Assembly (NCBI GenBank): GCA_910584725.1
Contig: CAJUBE010000015.1
Span: forward strand, 35,376 to 99,375
From: an uncultured Lachnospiraceae bacterium
Lineage (GTDB): Bacteria; Bacillota; Clostridia; Lachnospirales; Lachnospiraceae
DNA length: 64,000 nucleotides
Direction: 5' to 3'
Shown here: piece by piece, positions 16,141 through 24,257 of the stretch
Position numbering within the stretch: the first letter of the stretch is position 1
Layout: every line of letters starts with the position of its first letter
Made by a program: the position numbers and the translations under genes
The notes under the pieces: model-generated
Told to the model about the DNA's origin: nothing
Databases searched by the model: none
Seen by the model: the letters and a program-made list of their open reading frames with translations, nothing else

Positions 16141-17097
16141 ATGAAGAAGACAAAAGAAATGCCGTTGAGGAAAAGTGTCCCACTGGATCTGGCACGGAAC
16201 TTTCAAGCGAGGGAAAGAGAGGACAGGGCGTTTTCACGTGAGTATTCGATCAACCTGAGTGATTTTGCTTTGTTTTTGTCCGTTATGAAGGTGAAGTCTG
16301 CATACGAAAATGTGCTCAGTATTATTTTGGATGAACCGGATCTAAAGCTGAAAGAGGTCAAAGTGGAACAGGTGGTCTTAAATAAATCCGGTAAGCGTGC
16401 GATTCGTCTGGATGCATGGGCGCAGGATGTACGTGACAGGCAGTTTGACATGGAAATGCAGAACGATACGGATGGAGATGACGTCCGCAAGCGGTCAAGA
16501 TTTTACCAGAGTATGATTGATACGCCGATTTTAAAATCCGGCAAGAAGACCCGGTATAAAAATTTGCCCTCGGCGGCAATCATATTTATCACACAGGATG
16601 ATATTTTTGGAAGAGACTTGGCAATGTATACGTTTCGTGAACAGTGCGAAGAAATGCCGGACTTATTGCTTGAAGACGGTACAAGTAAGATATTTCTGAA
16701 TATGACAAGCAAAGTCGGAAGACCGGAATTAATCAGTTTATTACAGTACATGAAAGATACGACATTGGATAATGAGAATATTACGGTGAAGGATAAGCGG
16801 ATTCTGCACTTGGACAGAATTGTCAATGAGGTCAGACAATCGGAAGAATGGGAGGCTGTGGAGATGAACATTTTTGAGATTGGAATGGAACGAGGGAAGG
16901 AATTGGGAATAGAACAAGGAATAGAACAAGGGAAGGCATTGGGGTTGGAAGAGGGTAGAAAGGAAAGCCTCAGGGTTCTGGTCAAAAGCGTAGAGTCAAG
17001 TATGAAAAACTTTCATATTAATCTGCAGGAAGCCTGCAGGGGTCTTGAAATATCCGTGGAGGAATATGAGGAGGCGAAACGGCAGACTGCCAGGTGA
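16141..17097 (+). CDS. Rpn/PD-(D/E)XK nuclease-family transposase-like protein
   Basis: 318 residues, ATG 16141 after GAGAGGAAATGGA. The first 230 residues match the PDDEXK_2/Rpn family (recombination-promoting nuclease): RLDAWAQD (metal aspartate) and FDMEMQN (the E-x-Q variant of ExK), then RSRFYQSM and FITQDDIFG. Near residues 255-280 are near-tandem glycine repeats (ELGIEQGIEQGKALGLEEG), a coiled extension typical of this family. These genes are often multicopy and horizontally spread; here it is a lone gene with its own terminator. The protein appears intact. Confidence 0.82.
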   Translation: MKKTKEMPLRKSVPLDLARNFQAREREDRAFSREYSINLSDFALFLSVMKVKSAYENVLSIILDEPDLKLKEVKVEQVVLNKSGKRAIRLDAWAQDVRDRQFDMEMQNDTDGDDVRKRSRFYQSMIDTPILKSGKKTRYKNLPSAAIIFITQDDIFGRDLAMYTFREQCEEMPDLLLEDGTSKIFLNMTSKVGRPELISLLQYMKDTTLDNENITVKDKRILHLDRIVNEVRQSEEWEAVEMNIFEIGMERGKELGIEQGIEQGKALGLEEGRKESLRVLVKSVESSMKNFHINLQEACRGLEISVEEYEEAKRQTAR

Positions 17098-17169
17098 AAT
17101 AGAACACGGTATTTTGGGTATAGAGTGTGCGCAAGCCTGATCTTGAGGATAAATTCAGGTAACACAAAA

Positions 17170-17215
17170 AGGCGGTCATGATCCTGATGAGGGATTGATC
17201 GGCCGCCTGTTTTGA
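17170..17215 (+). terminator. Intrinsic-type terminator after the Rpn gene
   Basis: GGCGGTCATGATC and GATCGGCCGCC form an interrupted GC-rich stem (about 17170-17208) followed by TGTTTTG. It may also serve the convergent XRE gene. Confidence 0.6.
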
Positions 17216-17242
17216 AAAGCGAGCACATTTTGTCCAGCCTGT

Positions 17243-17602
17243 TTAAGTTGCCCGATTGACAGAATTTCTGAGTGTCAGAAGTTCGTAGTAATCCAAGAGG
17301 GCAGCAGTATTATGACGATCCAGTTCTAACGTTGCATTCATAAGATCGCTGACGGTATAATCTGCGGAAAGGCGCTTGTTCAATGTACTGATGCTTGCGC
17401 GATACCGGGTGCGCTGTAAAAGAAAATCTGTGGATACGTCGTAAAAGTCCGCGAGCTTAATAAGCGTATTGAGATCAGGCGTATGTACGCCTTTTTCGTA
17501 GTTGGAAACAGTTGCCACCGTCACATTCAGATAGGCGGCAACTTCTTTCTGCAGGCAGCCTTTTTCTTTTCGCAATTTAGCCAGAAATCTACCAAATTCC
17601 AT
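17243..17602 (-). CDS. XRE-family helix-turn-helix regulator
   Basis: 119 residues from ATG 17602, which has GGAG six bases upstream; the longer in-frame extension is unlikely. An HTH_3 domain occupies about residues 3-62 (LRKEKGCLQKEVAAYLNVTVATVSNYEKGVHTPDL with recognition helix VATVSNYEKG), followed by FYDVSTDFLL and a short C-terminal helical tail. No partner gene is apparent. Not visibly linked to a phage or toxin-antitoxin locus. Confidence 0.85.
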   Translation of the reverse strand: MEFGRFLAKLRKEKGCLQKEVAAYLNVTVATVSNYEKGVHTPDLNTLIKLADFYDVSTDFLLQRTRYRASISTLNKRLSADYTVSDLMNATLELDRHNTAALLDYYELLTLRNSVNRAT

Positions 17603-17856
17603 TGTTTTCTCCATACCAAAGCAAGATGCCTCAGTTTTTTCTGAAAGTAGGGCAGAACCCACAAAAGGTCTGCAAGTCATTGTGTTTCTAAAATGGTTAT
17701 AATGATATTTTAACTTTATCGCATTTTAATGTAGAAAAAAGTAAAATAAACGTACCGCATATAATATGGATAATTATGGAAATAAAATCAATGGATAGTT
17801 AAACCGAAAAGAAGAATCAATGGATTTTCAAAGGAGGATAAGAGAGGAAAGAAACC

Positions 17857-18450
17857 ATGACTGTTAAAGATATGAAAATCAGGGCGGCCAACGTCTCCGA
17901 TGCGCAGGCGCTTCTGGAAATCTACGCGCCTTACGTCAAAAATACGGCGATCACATTTGAATATGAGGTGCCGAAGTTGGCTGACTTTCGGAAACGAATA
18001 GAAAACACGTTGAAAAAATACCCTTATATCGTGGCGGAAGCGGATAGGGAGATTTTGGGCTATGCCTATACGGGTGCATTTAAGGAAAGGGCAGCGTATG
18101 ATTGGGCGGTAGAAGTTTCCATCTATGTGAAGGAGGATAAGCGGGGGCTTGGAATCGGGCGCAGACTTTATGAGGCGCTTGAGGAGATTTCCGACGCGCA
18201 GCATATCCGGAACCTGAATGCCTGCATTGCTTATGCCGACACGGAGGATGCATATCTGACGAATGACAACGTCACATTTCACAGCCATATGGGATATGCG
18301 ATGGTCGGGAAATTCCACCAGTGCGGCTATAAATTTGGTAAATGGTATGACATGGTTTGGATGGAGAAGATGATCGATGAGCACCCGGCAGACCCTGCGC
18401 CGGTAATTCTGTTTCCTGATTTGTCGTGGACTGTGAATGAAATGGAATAG
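17857..18450 (+). CDS. GNAT-family N-acetyltransferase (phosphinothricin acetyltransferase-like)
   Basis: 197 residues. The GNAT fold with ARG-type acetyl-CoA loop in VSIYVKEDKRGLGIGRRLYEAL (about 85-107), preceded by YAYTGAFKERAAYDWAVE and followed by TFHSHMGYAMVGKF and KFGKWYDMVWMEK. These are hallmarks of the PAT/MddA group, which acetylates phosphinothricin, methionine sulfoximine or similar. The true substrate is not predictable. ATG 17857 follows GAGAGGAAAG. Monocistronic or joined to the next EamA gene. Confidence 0.85.
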   Translation: MTVKDMKIRAANVSDAQALLEIYAPYVKNTAITFEYEVPKLADFRKRIENTLKKYPYIVAEADREILGYAYTGAFKERAAYDWAVEVSIYVKEDKRGLGIGRRLYEALEEISDAQHIRNLNACIAYADTEDAYLTNDNVTFHSHMGYAMVGKFHQCGYKFGKWYDMVWMEKMIDEHPADPAPVILFPDLSWTVNEME

Positions 18451-18541
18451 TTTAAAATGTGAAAATTTACCGCTCCCTGTTTTGACGTAAACTTGATTTT
18501 ACAGGGGAAAATAGGTATAAATAAAGTGGAGGTGGCGGCAT

Positions 18542-18955
18542 ATGTGGTTCCTGTTTGCAATCTTGTCCGCGGTGTTTGCGGCATTGACTTCGATACTGGC
18601 GAAAGTTGGTATCGAGGGCGTAAATTCCAATCTCGCTACGGCAATACGGACGGTCGTGGTCGTTATTATGGCGTGGGGCATGGTGTTTCTGACACACACG
18701 CAGGGCGGTATTGTGGAGATCAGCAGAAAAAGCTGGATTTTCCTGATTCTTTCGGGGCTTGCGACCGGCGCGTCGTGGCTCTGCTATTACCATGCCCTGC
18801 AGATCGGGGAGGCATCCAAGGTGGTGCCGATTGACAAGTTGAGCGTGGTGATCACACTTATACTGGCTTTTGTTTTTCTGCACGAGAAATTTACCGCCAG
18901 ATCATTGATCGGCTGTGTGCTGATCGGGGCGGGGACGCTGGTTATGGTGATTTGA
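18542..18955 (+). CDS. EamA-domain small transporter, half-size
   Basis: 137 residues with five predicted membrane segments (starting WFLFAILSAVFAALTSILAKVGIEGV, ending LIGCVLIGAGTLVMVI). One EamA domain only, so it would function as a dimer, like SMR-type or half-size DMT transporters. Substrate unknown. ATG 18542 is well placed behind GGAGG. The same reading frame continues past its stop into a 59-codon open frame. Confidence 0.8.
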   Translation: MWFLFAILSAVFAALTSILAKVGIEGVNSNLATAIRTVVVVIMAWGMVFLTHTQGGIVEISRKSWIFLILSGLATGASWLCYYHALQIGEASKVVPIDKLSVVITLILAFVFLHEKFTARSLIGCVLIGAGTLVMVI

Positions 18956-19135
18956 TTGTGTGGAGAACCAGATGTATCAGATAGTCGGATATATGAAATG
19001 CTGCCTGGTGTAAGGTTTAACCATTATGGGCTTTTGGAACACACCTTTGAAGAGGCGGCGGTGCTTGCCGATCGGATACAAGGATATGGCGAGCCTGTTT
19101 TGTGGGTTCCGTGCCGGGTTGGGAAATGTATCTAG
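18956..19135 (+). pseudogene. 59-codon open frame in frame after the EamA stop (possible gene remnant)
   Basis: From TTG 18956 to TAG 19133 the frame reads through, ending AADRIQ-like LADRIQGYGEPVLWVPCR and KCI. It is protein-like but I do not recognise it. No ribosome site precedes it. It may be the tail of a decayed gene or chance; the stop of EamA is a normal end for the family, so readthrough is unlikely. Confidence 0.2.
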
Positions 19136-19183
19136 CGCCCTTTTGTATGTGGAAGATTTTTCTTTATTCACAGGAGGTAATAA

Positions 19184-19678
19184 ATGGAATATACAAACGA
19201 ATATGTTTCCCCTCTCGGAAAGATACTGCTCGCGTCAGACGGACATGCCCTGACCGGCTTATGGTTTGAGGGACAGAAATATTTTGCGGCGAAATTGGAT
19301 CGGGAGCATGAGGAGAAAAACCTGCCTGTCTTTGCGCAGACGGCAGAATGGCTTGCCCTGTATTTTAACGGGAAAAAATCCGCCTTTACGCCGCCGCTGA
19401 CCTTGAAAGGAACGCCTTTTCAGAAAGAGGTCTGGGAGATACTGCTGGAAATCCCGTTTGGGCAGACGACGACTTATGCGGAGATTGCCGCGGAAATTGC
19501 AAGACGGCGGGGGCTGGCATCCATGTCGGCGCAGGCGGTTGGCAGCGCGGTGGCACACAATCCCATTTCCCTGATCATCCCGTGTCACAGGGTCGTCGGG
19601 GCAGACGGCAGTCTGACGGGGTACGCGGGCGGACTTGAAAAGAAGGAATGGCTTCTGGCAATGGAGAGACAGGCGTGA
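19184..19678 (+). CDS. ogt: Methylated-DNA--protein-cysteine methyltransferase
   Basis: Suicide repair of O6-alkylguanine in DNA. 164 residues: N-terminal ribonuclease-H-like domain (about 1-75) and C-terminal DNA-binding domain with acceptor motif IPCHRVV (cysteine about residue 130), preceded by GTPFQKEVWEILLEIPFGQTTTYAEIA and AVGSAVAHNPI, and followed by GYAGGLEKKEWLL. All expected residues are present. ATG 19184 follows AGGAGG. It precedes pyrK by 37 bases and may be co-transcribed. Confidence 0.93.
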   Translation: MEYTNEYVSPLGKILLASDGHALTGLWFEGQKYFAAKLDREHEEKNLPVFAQTAEWLALYFNGKKSAFTPPLTLKGTPFQKEVWEILLEIPFGQTTTYAEIAAEIARRRGLASMSAQAVGSAVAHNPISLIIPCHRVVGADGSLTGYAGGLEKKEWLLAMERQA

Positions 19679-19715
19679 TATAATCATATAAAAATCGAAC
19701 AGAAAGGAACCGCAT

Positions 19716-20492
19716 ATGGCGCAAAAGAAAAAAGTAACGGCGACGGTAATATCGCAAAAACAGATCGGCGAGCAGATCTACGACCTCTGGCTGGAGACGA
19801 AGCTTGTAAAAAACGCTCATCCCGGGCAGTTTGTGGCGGTGTATCCCCGCGGTGAGAGTATGCTCCTGCCCCGTCCCATCAGCATCTGCGAGACGGACAA
19901 GGCAAAAGACAGACTGCGGCTCGTGTACCGCGTGGCGGGGAAGGGCACGGCAGAGTTTTCGACATGTAAGGCGGGCGACCGGCTGGACATACTCGGTGTG
20001 CTCGGAAACGGGTTTCCGGTTGATAAGGCGAAGGGGAAACGCGTCTTTCTGATGGGCGGCGGGATCGGCATTCCGCCCATGCTGGAGCTGGCAAAGGCGA
20101 TGGATGAGAAGAAGCAGATTCTCCTCGGCTATCGGAATAAGGACCTTTTTCTGGAAGAGGACCTGGCGCAGTACGGTGACGTCTATGTGGCGACGGAGGA
20201 CGGCAGCGTGGGGACGAAGGGAAACGTGATGGATATCATCAAAGCCTACGCGCTCCATGCGGATGTGATTATGGCGTGCGGGCCGATGCCGATGCTCCGG
20301 GCGATTAAAACATATGCGGCACAGAGCGGGGTTGAAGCATACATTTCTCTGGAGGAGCGCATGGCCTGCGGCGTGGGCGCGTGTCTGGGCTGCGTATGCC
20401 GCACGACGAAAGTGGACGCTCATTCCCATGTACACAATGCACGCATCTGCACGGAGGGACCGGTTTTTGAGGCAGGGGAGGTGGCAGATTGA
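19716..20492 (+). CDS. pyrK: Dihydroorotate dehydrogenase B electron-transfer subunit
   Basis: FAD and [2Fe-2S] subunit that lets PyrD (type 1B) pass electrons to NAD. 258 residues: a flavin-binding beta-barrel with RPISICE (about 50-56), NAD domain with GGGIGIPPML (about 113), then the iron-sulfur loop CGVGACLGCVC plus a downstream C in ARICTEGPVF. All four cysteines are visible. The gene ends at the first bases of the structured leader copy B and pyrD follows. Confidence 0.93.
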   Translation: MAQKKKVTATVISQKQIGEQIYDLWLETKLVKNAHPGQFVAVYPRGESMLLPRPISICETDKAKDRLRLVYRVAGKGTAEFSTCKAGDRLDILGVLGNGFPVDKAKGKRVFLMGGGIGIPPMLELAKAMDEKKQILLGYRNKDLFLEEDLAQYGDVYVATEDGSVGTKGNVMDIIKAYALHADVIMACGPMPMLRAIKTYAAQSGVEAYISLEERMACGVGACLGCVCRTTKVDAHSHVHNARICTEGPVFEAGEVAD

Positions 20493-20628
20493 AAAATCAT
20501 GCTGATGCACTGATTTTTCAATCGTGACTTTGAGAAAGAGCATCTCAAAGTCAATGATCGCAGATGAGAAATCGCCTTCGCGAATTTCTCATCGCGTGTC
20601 ATCGCAGAAAAATGCTCTGACATGGAGG
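20487..20628 (+). promoter_or_regulatory. Structured RNA leader, copy B (three hairpins plus pseudoknot) between pyrK and pyrD
   Basis: Hairpin 1 is nearly identical in sequence to copy A (20487-20499/20511-20523). Hairpin 2 has an unrelated sequence but the same 11-bp length, TGACTTTGAGA/TCTCAAAGTCA (20525-20535/20543-20553), with 7-nt loop AAGAGCA. Hairpin 3 is GATGAGAAAT/ATTTCTCATC (20563-20572/20584-20593). Loop AGAGCA pairs with TGCTCT (20613-20618), five bases before GGAGG (20624-20628). CTCT can alternatively pair with GGAG. The pyrK stop TGA falls in hairpin 1. Confidence 0.78.
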
Positions 20629-20633
20629 AAACT

Positions 20634-21536
20634 ATGAATACAGAGGTAAAAATCGCGGGAGTCACCTTTAAAAATCCTGTTATGACGGCGTCCGGCACGT
20701 TTGGTTCCGGCATGGAGTACAGCGACTTTGTGGATTTAAACAGGCTGGGCGCGGTGGTGACCAAGGGGGTCGCAAATGTGCCGTGGGAGGGAAATCCGAC
20801 GCCCCGCGTGGCGGAAGTGTACGGCGGTATGTTAAATGCCATCGGTCTGCAGAATCCGGGAATTGACGTTTTTATAGAGCGCGACCTTACCTTTTTGGAA
20901 AAATATGACACGAATGTCATTGTAAATGTCTGCGGCAAAACCGTGGAAGATTATCTGGAAGTGGTAGAGCGTCTTTCGGACACGTCCGTTTCCATGCTGG
21001 AAATCAATGTGTCCTGCCCCAATGTGAAGGAGGGGGCGATCGCTTTCGGGCAGAAGGCGGATTCCCTCTACGATATCACGTCGCAGATTAAGAAAAAGGC
21101 GAAACAGCCGGTGATTATGAAGCTGAGCCCGAATGTGACGGACATTACGGAGATGGCGAAGGCGGCGGAGGCGGCGGGAGCCGACGCGCTTTCCATGATT
21201 AATACGATCACGGGCATGAAGATTGATATTCACAGGAGAAAGTTCGTACTGGCCAACAAGACGGGCGGCATGTCCGGTCCCGCGGTCAAGCCGGTGGCGG
21301 TGCGCATGGTCTACCAGACGGCGCAGGCGGTGAAGATTCCGATTATCGGTATGGGCGGCATCAGCAGCGCGGAGGATGCGGTCGAGTTCCTGCTTGCCGG
21401 CGCCAGCGCGGTGGCGGTGGGCGCGATGAACTTTGTGAATCCCTACACGACGGTGGAAGTGGTGGAAGGAATCGAGGCATATATGAAGCAGTACGGAATT
21501 GAGAACGTGACGGAGCTGATCGGAGGCGTAGTGTGA
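20634..21536 (+). CDS. pyrD: Dihydroorotate dehydrogenase, type 1B catalytic subunit
   Basis: Oxidises dihydroorotate to orotate using FMN, coupled to PyrK and NAD. 300 residues: GVTFKNPVMTASGTFG (N-terminal strand), NVPWEGNPTPR, LEINVSCPNVKEG with the catalytic cysteine (about residue 130), KLSPNVTDI, NTITGMKIDIHRRK, GGMSGPAVKPVAVRMV, GMGGISSAEDAVEFLLAGA. ATG 20634 lies five bases after GGAGG; an in-frame ATG at 20622 overlaps the ribosome site. It is separated from pyrK by leader copy B, so expression of the two subunits may be tuned separately. Confidence 0.95.
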   Translation: MNTEVKIAGVTFKNPVMTASGTFGSGMEYSDFVDLNRLGAVVTKGVANVPWEGNPTPRVAEVYGGMLNAIGLQNPGIDVFIERDLTFLEKYDTNVIVNVCGKTVEDYLEVVERLSDTSVSMLEINVSCPNVKEGAIAFGQKADSLYDITSQIKKKAKQPVIMKLSPNVTDITEMAKAAEAAGADALSMINTITGMKIDIHRRKFVLANKTGGMSGPAVKPVAVRMVYQTAQAVKIPIIGMGGISSAEDAVEFLLAGASAVAVGAMNFVNPYTTVEVVEGIEAYMKQYGIENVTELIGGVV

Positions 21537-21575
21537 GAAACGCGAAAAGCAGAAAGAAAATGAGAGAAAACGGAA

Positions 21576-22235
21576 ATGACGATTGAGGAATTTAGAAAGA
21601 GAGTGGAGGACGATCCCGAGTGGGCGCCGGGGTGGGAAGTTATTGACAGGGAATTTGAAAGGCTTTATCCCGGATTGAAGCCCGGACACTATGCCACGGA
21701 CATGATGACGAGAGCTGTCTTTGGGGGTAACAATTACCTTGACGGGTTTTCCATATACTCATCTCCGAAAGGGTATAAGCACATAGTGTCATACGGTATG
21801 ACCCATCTGTACGCCAATGAAAAAGCGCTTGGGGACGAGTGGAATAAATGGGGCTATGAAATGACGATTAAGCTCAATGAAGAAACAGACGAGGCATGTA
21901 TGTGGGCGATTGACATGATGCTGAATCTCGCCAGATATACTTATACGCAGGAGCGGTTTTTTGATCCCTTCGAGTACGTTTCGGGCGGCGGCAAGTCTTT
22001 ACATACAGGGGTAGAGTCAGACATTACGGCGCTGTTGACCATTGCCGATACGGAAGCGCAGACGCAGGACACGTTATATGGAAGGACGCAGTTTATCCAG
22101 TTGGTCGGCATAACGGAGAGCGAACTGCAGGCATTGATTGAGGATCACGATAACGCGTATAAGCTTTATGACCTGATGAAAAAGGACAATCCCGATTTTG
22201 TCACCGATATGAAGCGGACGAAATCATATCTGTAA
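21576..22235 (+). CDS. SUFU-domain (suppressor of fused) family protein
   Basis: 219 residues matching the bacterial SUFU-like domain: GNNYLDGFSIYSSPKGYKHIVSYGMTHLY, GYEMTIKLN and IQLVGITESELQALIED. In bacteria these proteins are often immunity or polymorphic-toxin partners, but no toxin gene is near and the role here is unknown. ATG 21576 is near GGAAATG only, a weak site. Located downstream of pyrD. Confidence 0.75.
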   Translation: MTIEEFRKRVEDDPEWAPGWEVIDREFERLYPGLKPGHYATDMMTRAVFGGNNYLDGFSIYSSPKGYKHIVSYGMTHLYANEKALGDEWNKWGYEMTIKLNEETDEACMWAIDMMLNLARYTYTQERFFDPFEYVSGGGKSLHTGVESDITALLTIADTEAQTQDTLYGRTQFIQLVGITESELQALIEDHDNAYKLYDLMKKDNPDFVTDMKRTKSYL

Positions 22236-22314
22236 AAACCGGGCACCGGCGCGCTCGATTCATAGAATGTTTCGCGTGCTCCTTTTATGATTAATTTCCT
22301 GCCAAAATAAAAAA

Positions 22315-22366
22315 CATATCCGCCCCTCCCTGCGCATAGATTTATAGTAACTATACGCAGGGAGGG
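22315..22366 (+). promoter_or_regulatory. Hairpin sequestering the sipL ribosome site, overlapped by a sigma-E-like promoter
   Basis: Arms CCCTCCCTGCGCATAG (22324-22339) and CTATACGCAGGGAGGG (22351-22366) pair at 15 of 16 positions. The 3' arm contains GGAGGG, the ribosome site for GTG 22374, and the stem is followed by CATTTTTG, like an intrinsic terminator. A sigma-E-like pair, CATATC (22315-22320), 14 bases, CATAGATT (22335-22342), overlaps the 5' arm and would initiate near 22349, giving a transcript without that arm. Confidence 0.55.
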
Positions 22367-22373
22367 CATTTTT

Positions 22374-23930
22374 GTGGAATTGGTGAAGAAAAAGATACAT
22401 ATGGATCGAATAAACGGCAGGGCCGGCACGCAGATGGTATTGGAAGAGGATGTCAACATTTCAGATAATAAGCCTGATGCAAACTATCTGCTCAGCAGCA
22501 AAGGCGAGATCATAATGGAGGAGATCCGCCCCGGTGAAAACGTGGTCAGCCTGAAAGGCAAGCTGGTGGTGTCCATATTGTATCTGACGGACATGGAGGG
22601 AATGTGCGCCAGCATGGAGGCGGTGATCCCCTTTGAGGAAAAGGTGAACATGGAAGGGGTAGCAGGCGGCGACACGATCCTGACGGAAAGCTGCATCGAG
22701 GATCTGACGGTGGGGCTGATTAACTCGCGTAAATTCAGCGTGCAGGCGGTGGTTTCCTTTGTGCTGGAGCGGGAGGAGCAGGTGGAGTGCGAGACGGCGG
22801 TTGACCTTTATCATGAGGAGCCTGTGGAGTACCGCAAGTGCGTCTATCCCGTGATAGAGCTGGTGCTTCATAAGAAAGACATTTTCCGTCTGAAAGAGGA
22901 GATGGAACTGACGGGCAATCTGCCCAACGTGTTCCAGACCATATGGCACCATATCTGTTTCGATCATGTGGAGTTTAAGGCGCTGGAGGAGAAGCTCTCG
23001 ATCCAGGGAGAGATGCGTGCCTTTTTCTTATATGAGGGCGAAGGGGATAACGATAAGACCCAGTGGTATGAGAATACCGTACCGTTCAGCGGCATCATTG
23101 AGTGCCACGGCTGCCGGGAAAATATGATTCCCGATATCCAGTATCATCTGGGACAGTGCAATGTGGAGGTGCGGCAGGATTTTGACGGCGAGGAGAGAGT
23201 GTTCTGTGTGGAGCCGGTGCTTGATCTGGATATCCATCTCTACGAGGAGGAAAATCTGGAGGTGATATCCGACGTTTACGGCGTGGATAAGGAGATAGAG
23301 GCGCTGACGACGCAGATGCCGGTAAAGAGCCTGTTGCTTGCCGGAAGCGGAAAATGTAAGATTGCGGAACACGTGCGGATCCAGAATCCGGAGATGCCGA
23401 TGTATCAGCTCATCCATTCCGACGGGGAAATCCGGATTGATGAGAAGACCATTGTGGAGAACGGCATTGCCGTCTCGGGTACGCTTCACGTGACGACGCT
23501 CTACCTGAGTGCAAGCGGCGCGAAGGCTATCTATTCTACGGTCAACGAACTGCCGTTCCAATATGTGATCGAGGCGGAGAACATTCTGCCCACTTGTGTC
23601 TATAAGCTGCGGAGCAGCATCGAGCAGTTGACGGTGACCATGCTTGACAGCGACGAGCTGGACGTGAAGGCGGCGCTGCAGTTTAAAGTGATTGTATTTT
23701 CCGTGCAGAACCGCGATTTGGTGACAGACATCAAGGTGGAGCCGCTTGACTTAAATAAGCTCAGCGACCTGCCAGGGATGGTGATCTGTATCGTGGGATC
23801 GGGAGAGACGCTGTGGGATATCGGCAAGAAGTATTATGTGCCGGTGGCGCAGCTTCGGGAAGTGAACGAGCTGCCGACGGAGGAGATTTCGGCGGGGGAT
23901 AAAATTTTGGTGGTGAAAGGCGGGATCTGA
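22374..23930 (+). CDS. sipL: SipL-like spore coat morphogenetic protein (DUF3794/SPOCS repeats plus LysM)
   Basis: 518 residues starting at GTG 22374. Three SPOCS (DUF3794) modules fill residues about 30-450 (SLKGKLVVSILYLTDMEGM; FKALEEKLSIQGEMRAFF; AVSGTLHVTTLYLSASGA), and a C-terminal LysM domain (VICIVGSGETLWDIGKKYYVPVAQLREVNELP) ends the protein. This is the architecture of SipL, which binds SpoIVA and anchors the coat to the forespore surface in clostridia. The ribosome site is embedded in a hairpin (see regulatory entry). Alone, followed by a long palindrome. Confidence 0.9.
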   Translation: MELVKKKIHMDRINGRAGTQMVLEEDVNISDNKPDANYLLSSKGEIIMEEIRPGENVVSLKGKLVVSILYLTDMEGMCASMEAVIPFEEKVNMEGVAGGDTILTESCIEDLTVGLINSRKFSVQAVVSFVLEREEQVECETAVDLYHEEPVEYRKCVYPVIELVLHKKDIFRLKEEMELTGNLPNVFQTIWHHICFDHVEFKALEEKLSIQGEMRAFFLYEGEGDNDKTQWYENTVPFSGIIECHGCRENMIPDIQYHLGQCNVEVRQDFDGEERVFCVEPVLDLDIHLYEEENLEVISDVYGVDKEIEALTTQMPVKSLLLAGSGKCKIAEHVRIQNPEMPMYQLIHSDGEIRIDEKTIVENGIAVSGTLHVTTLYLSASGAKAIYSTVNELPFQYVIEAENILPTCVYKLRSSIEQLTVTMLDSDELDVKAALQFKVIVFSVQNRDLVTDIKVEPLDLNKLSDLPGMVICIVGSGETLWDIGKKYYVPVAQLREVNELPTEEISAGDKILVVKGGI

Positions 23931-23948
23931 GATTTGGCAAAGCGGACG

Positions 23949-24083
23949 CGCGGGCGGCTGAGTATTCTACGTCGCCGCGCTCCCGCTCCGCAAAAAGCGT
24001 AGCAGACGCTAAACTCGTGAAATACCTCGTTAAGCGCTGACGCTTTTTGAGGGACTTCTTAAGAATGCTCAGCCGCCCGCGCT
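23949..24083. repeat. Large imperfect inverted repeat after sipL
   Basis: Outer 21-bp arms (23949-23969 and 24063-24083; core GGGCGGCTGAG/CTCAGCCGCCC) pair with one wobble. Inside, AAAAAGCGT (23993-24001) pairs with ACGCTTTTT (24041-24049), with further partial pairing in between. No U-run follows, so it is not a simple terminator. The 23931-24257 interval holds no gene besides this. Confidence 0.65.
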
Positions 24084-24257
24084 GTGTCTTGGCAGGCTGT
24101 CTGCCTTCGCTTCGCTGGGCGTGGTGCGGGGAGGTTTAGTAAAATTTAATGGAACTGCGTGTGCGGTTGTGGTAGAATAACAGCATTGAACAATTTAACA
24201 AATTGGATTTGGCTGCATTCCTGCTATCACTCATACAAAAGACGGGAGGTTCTGCTC

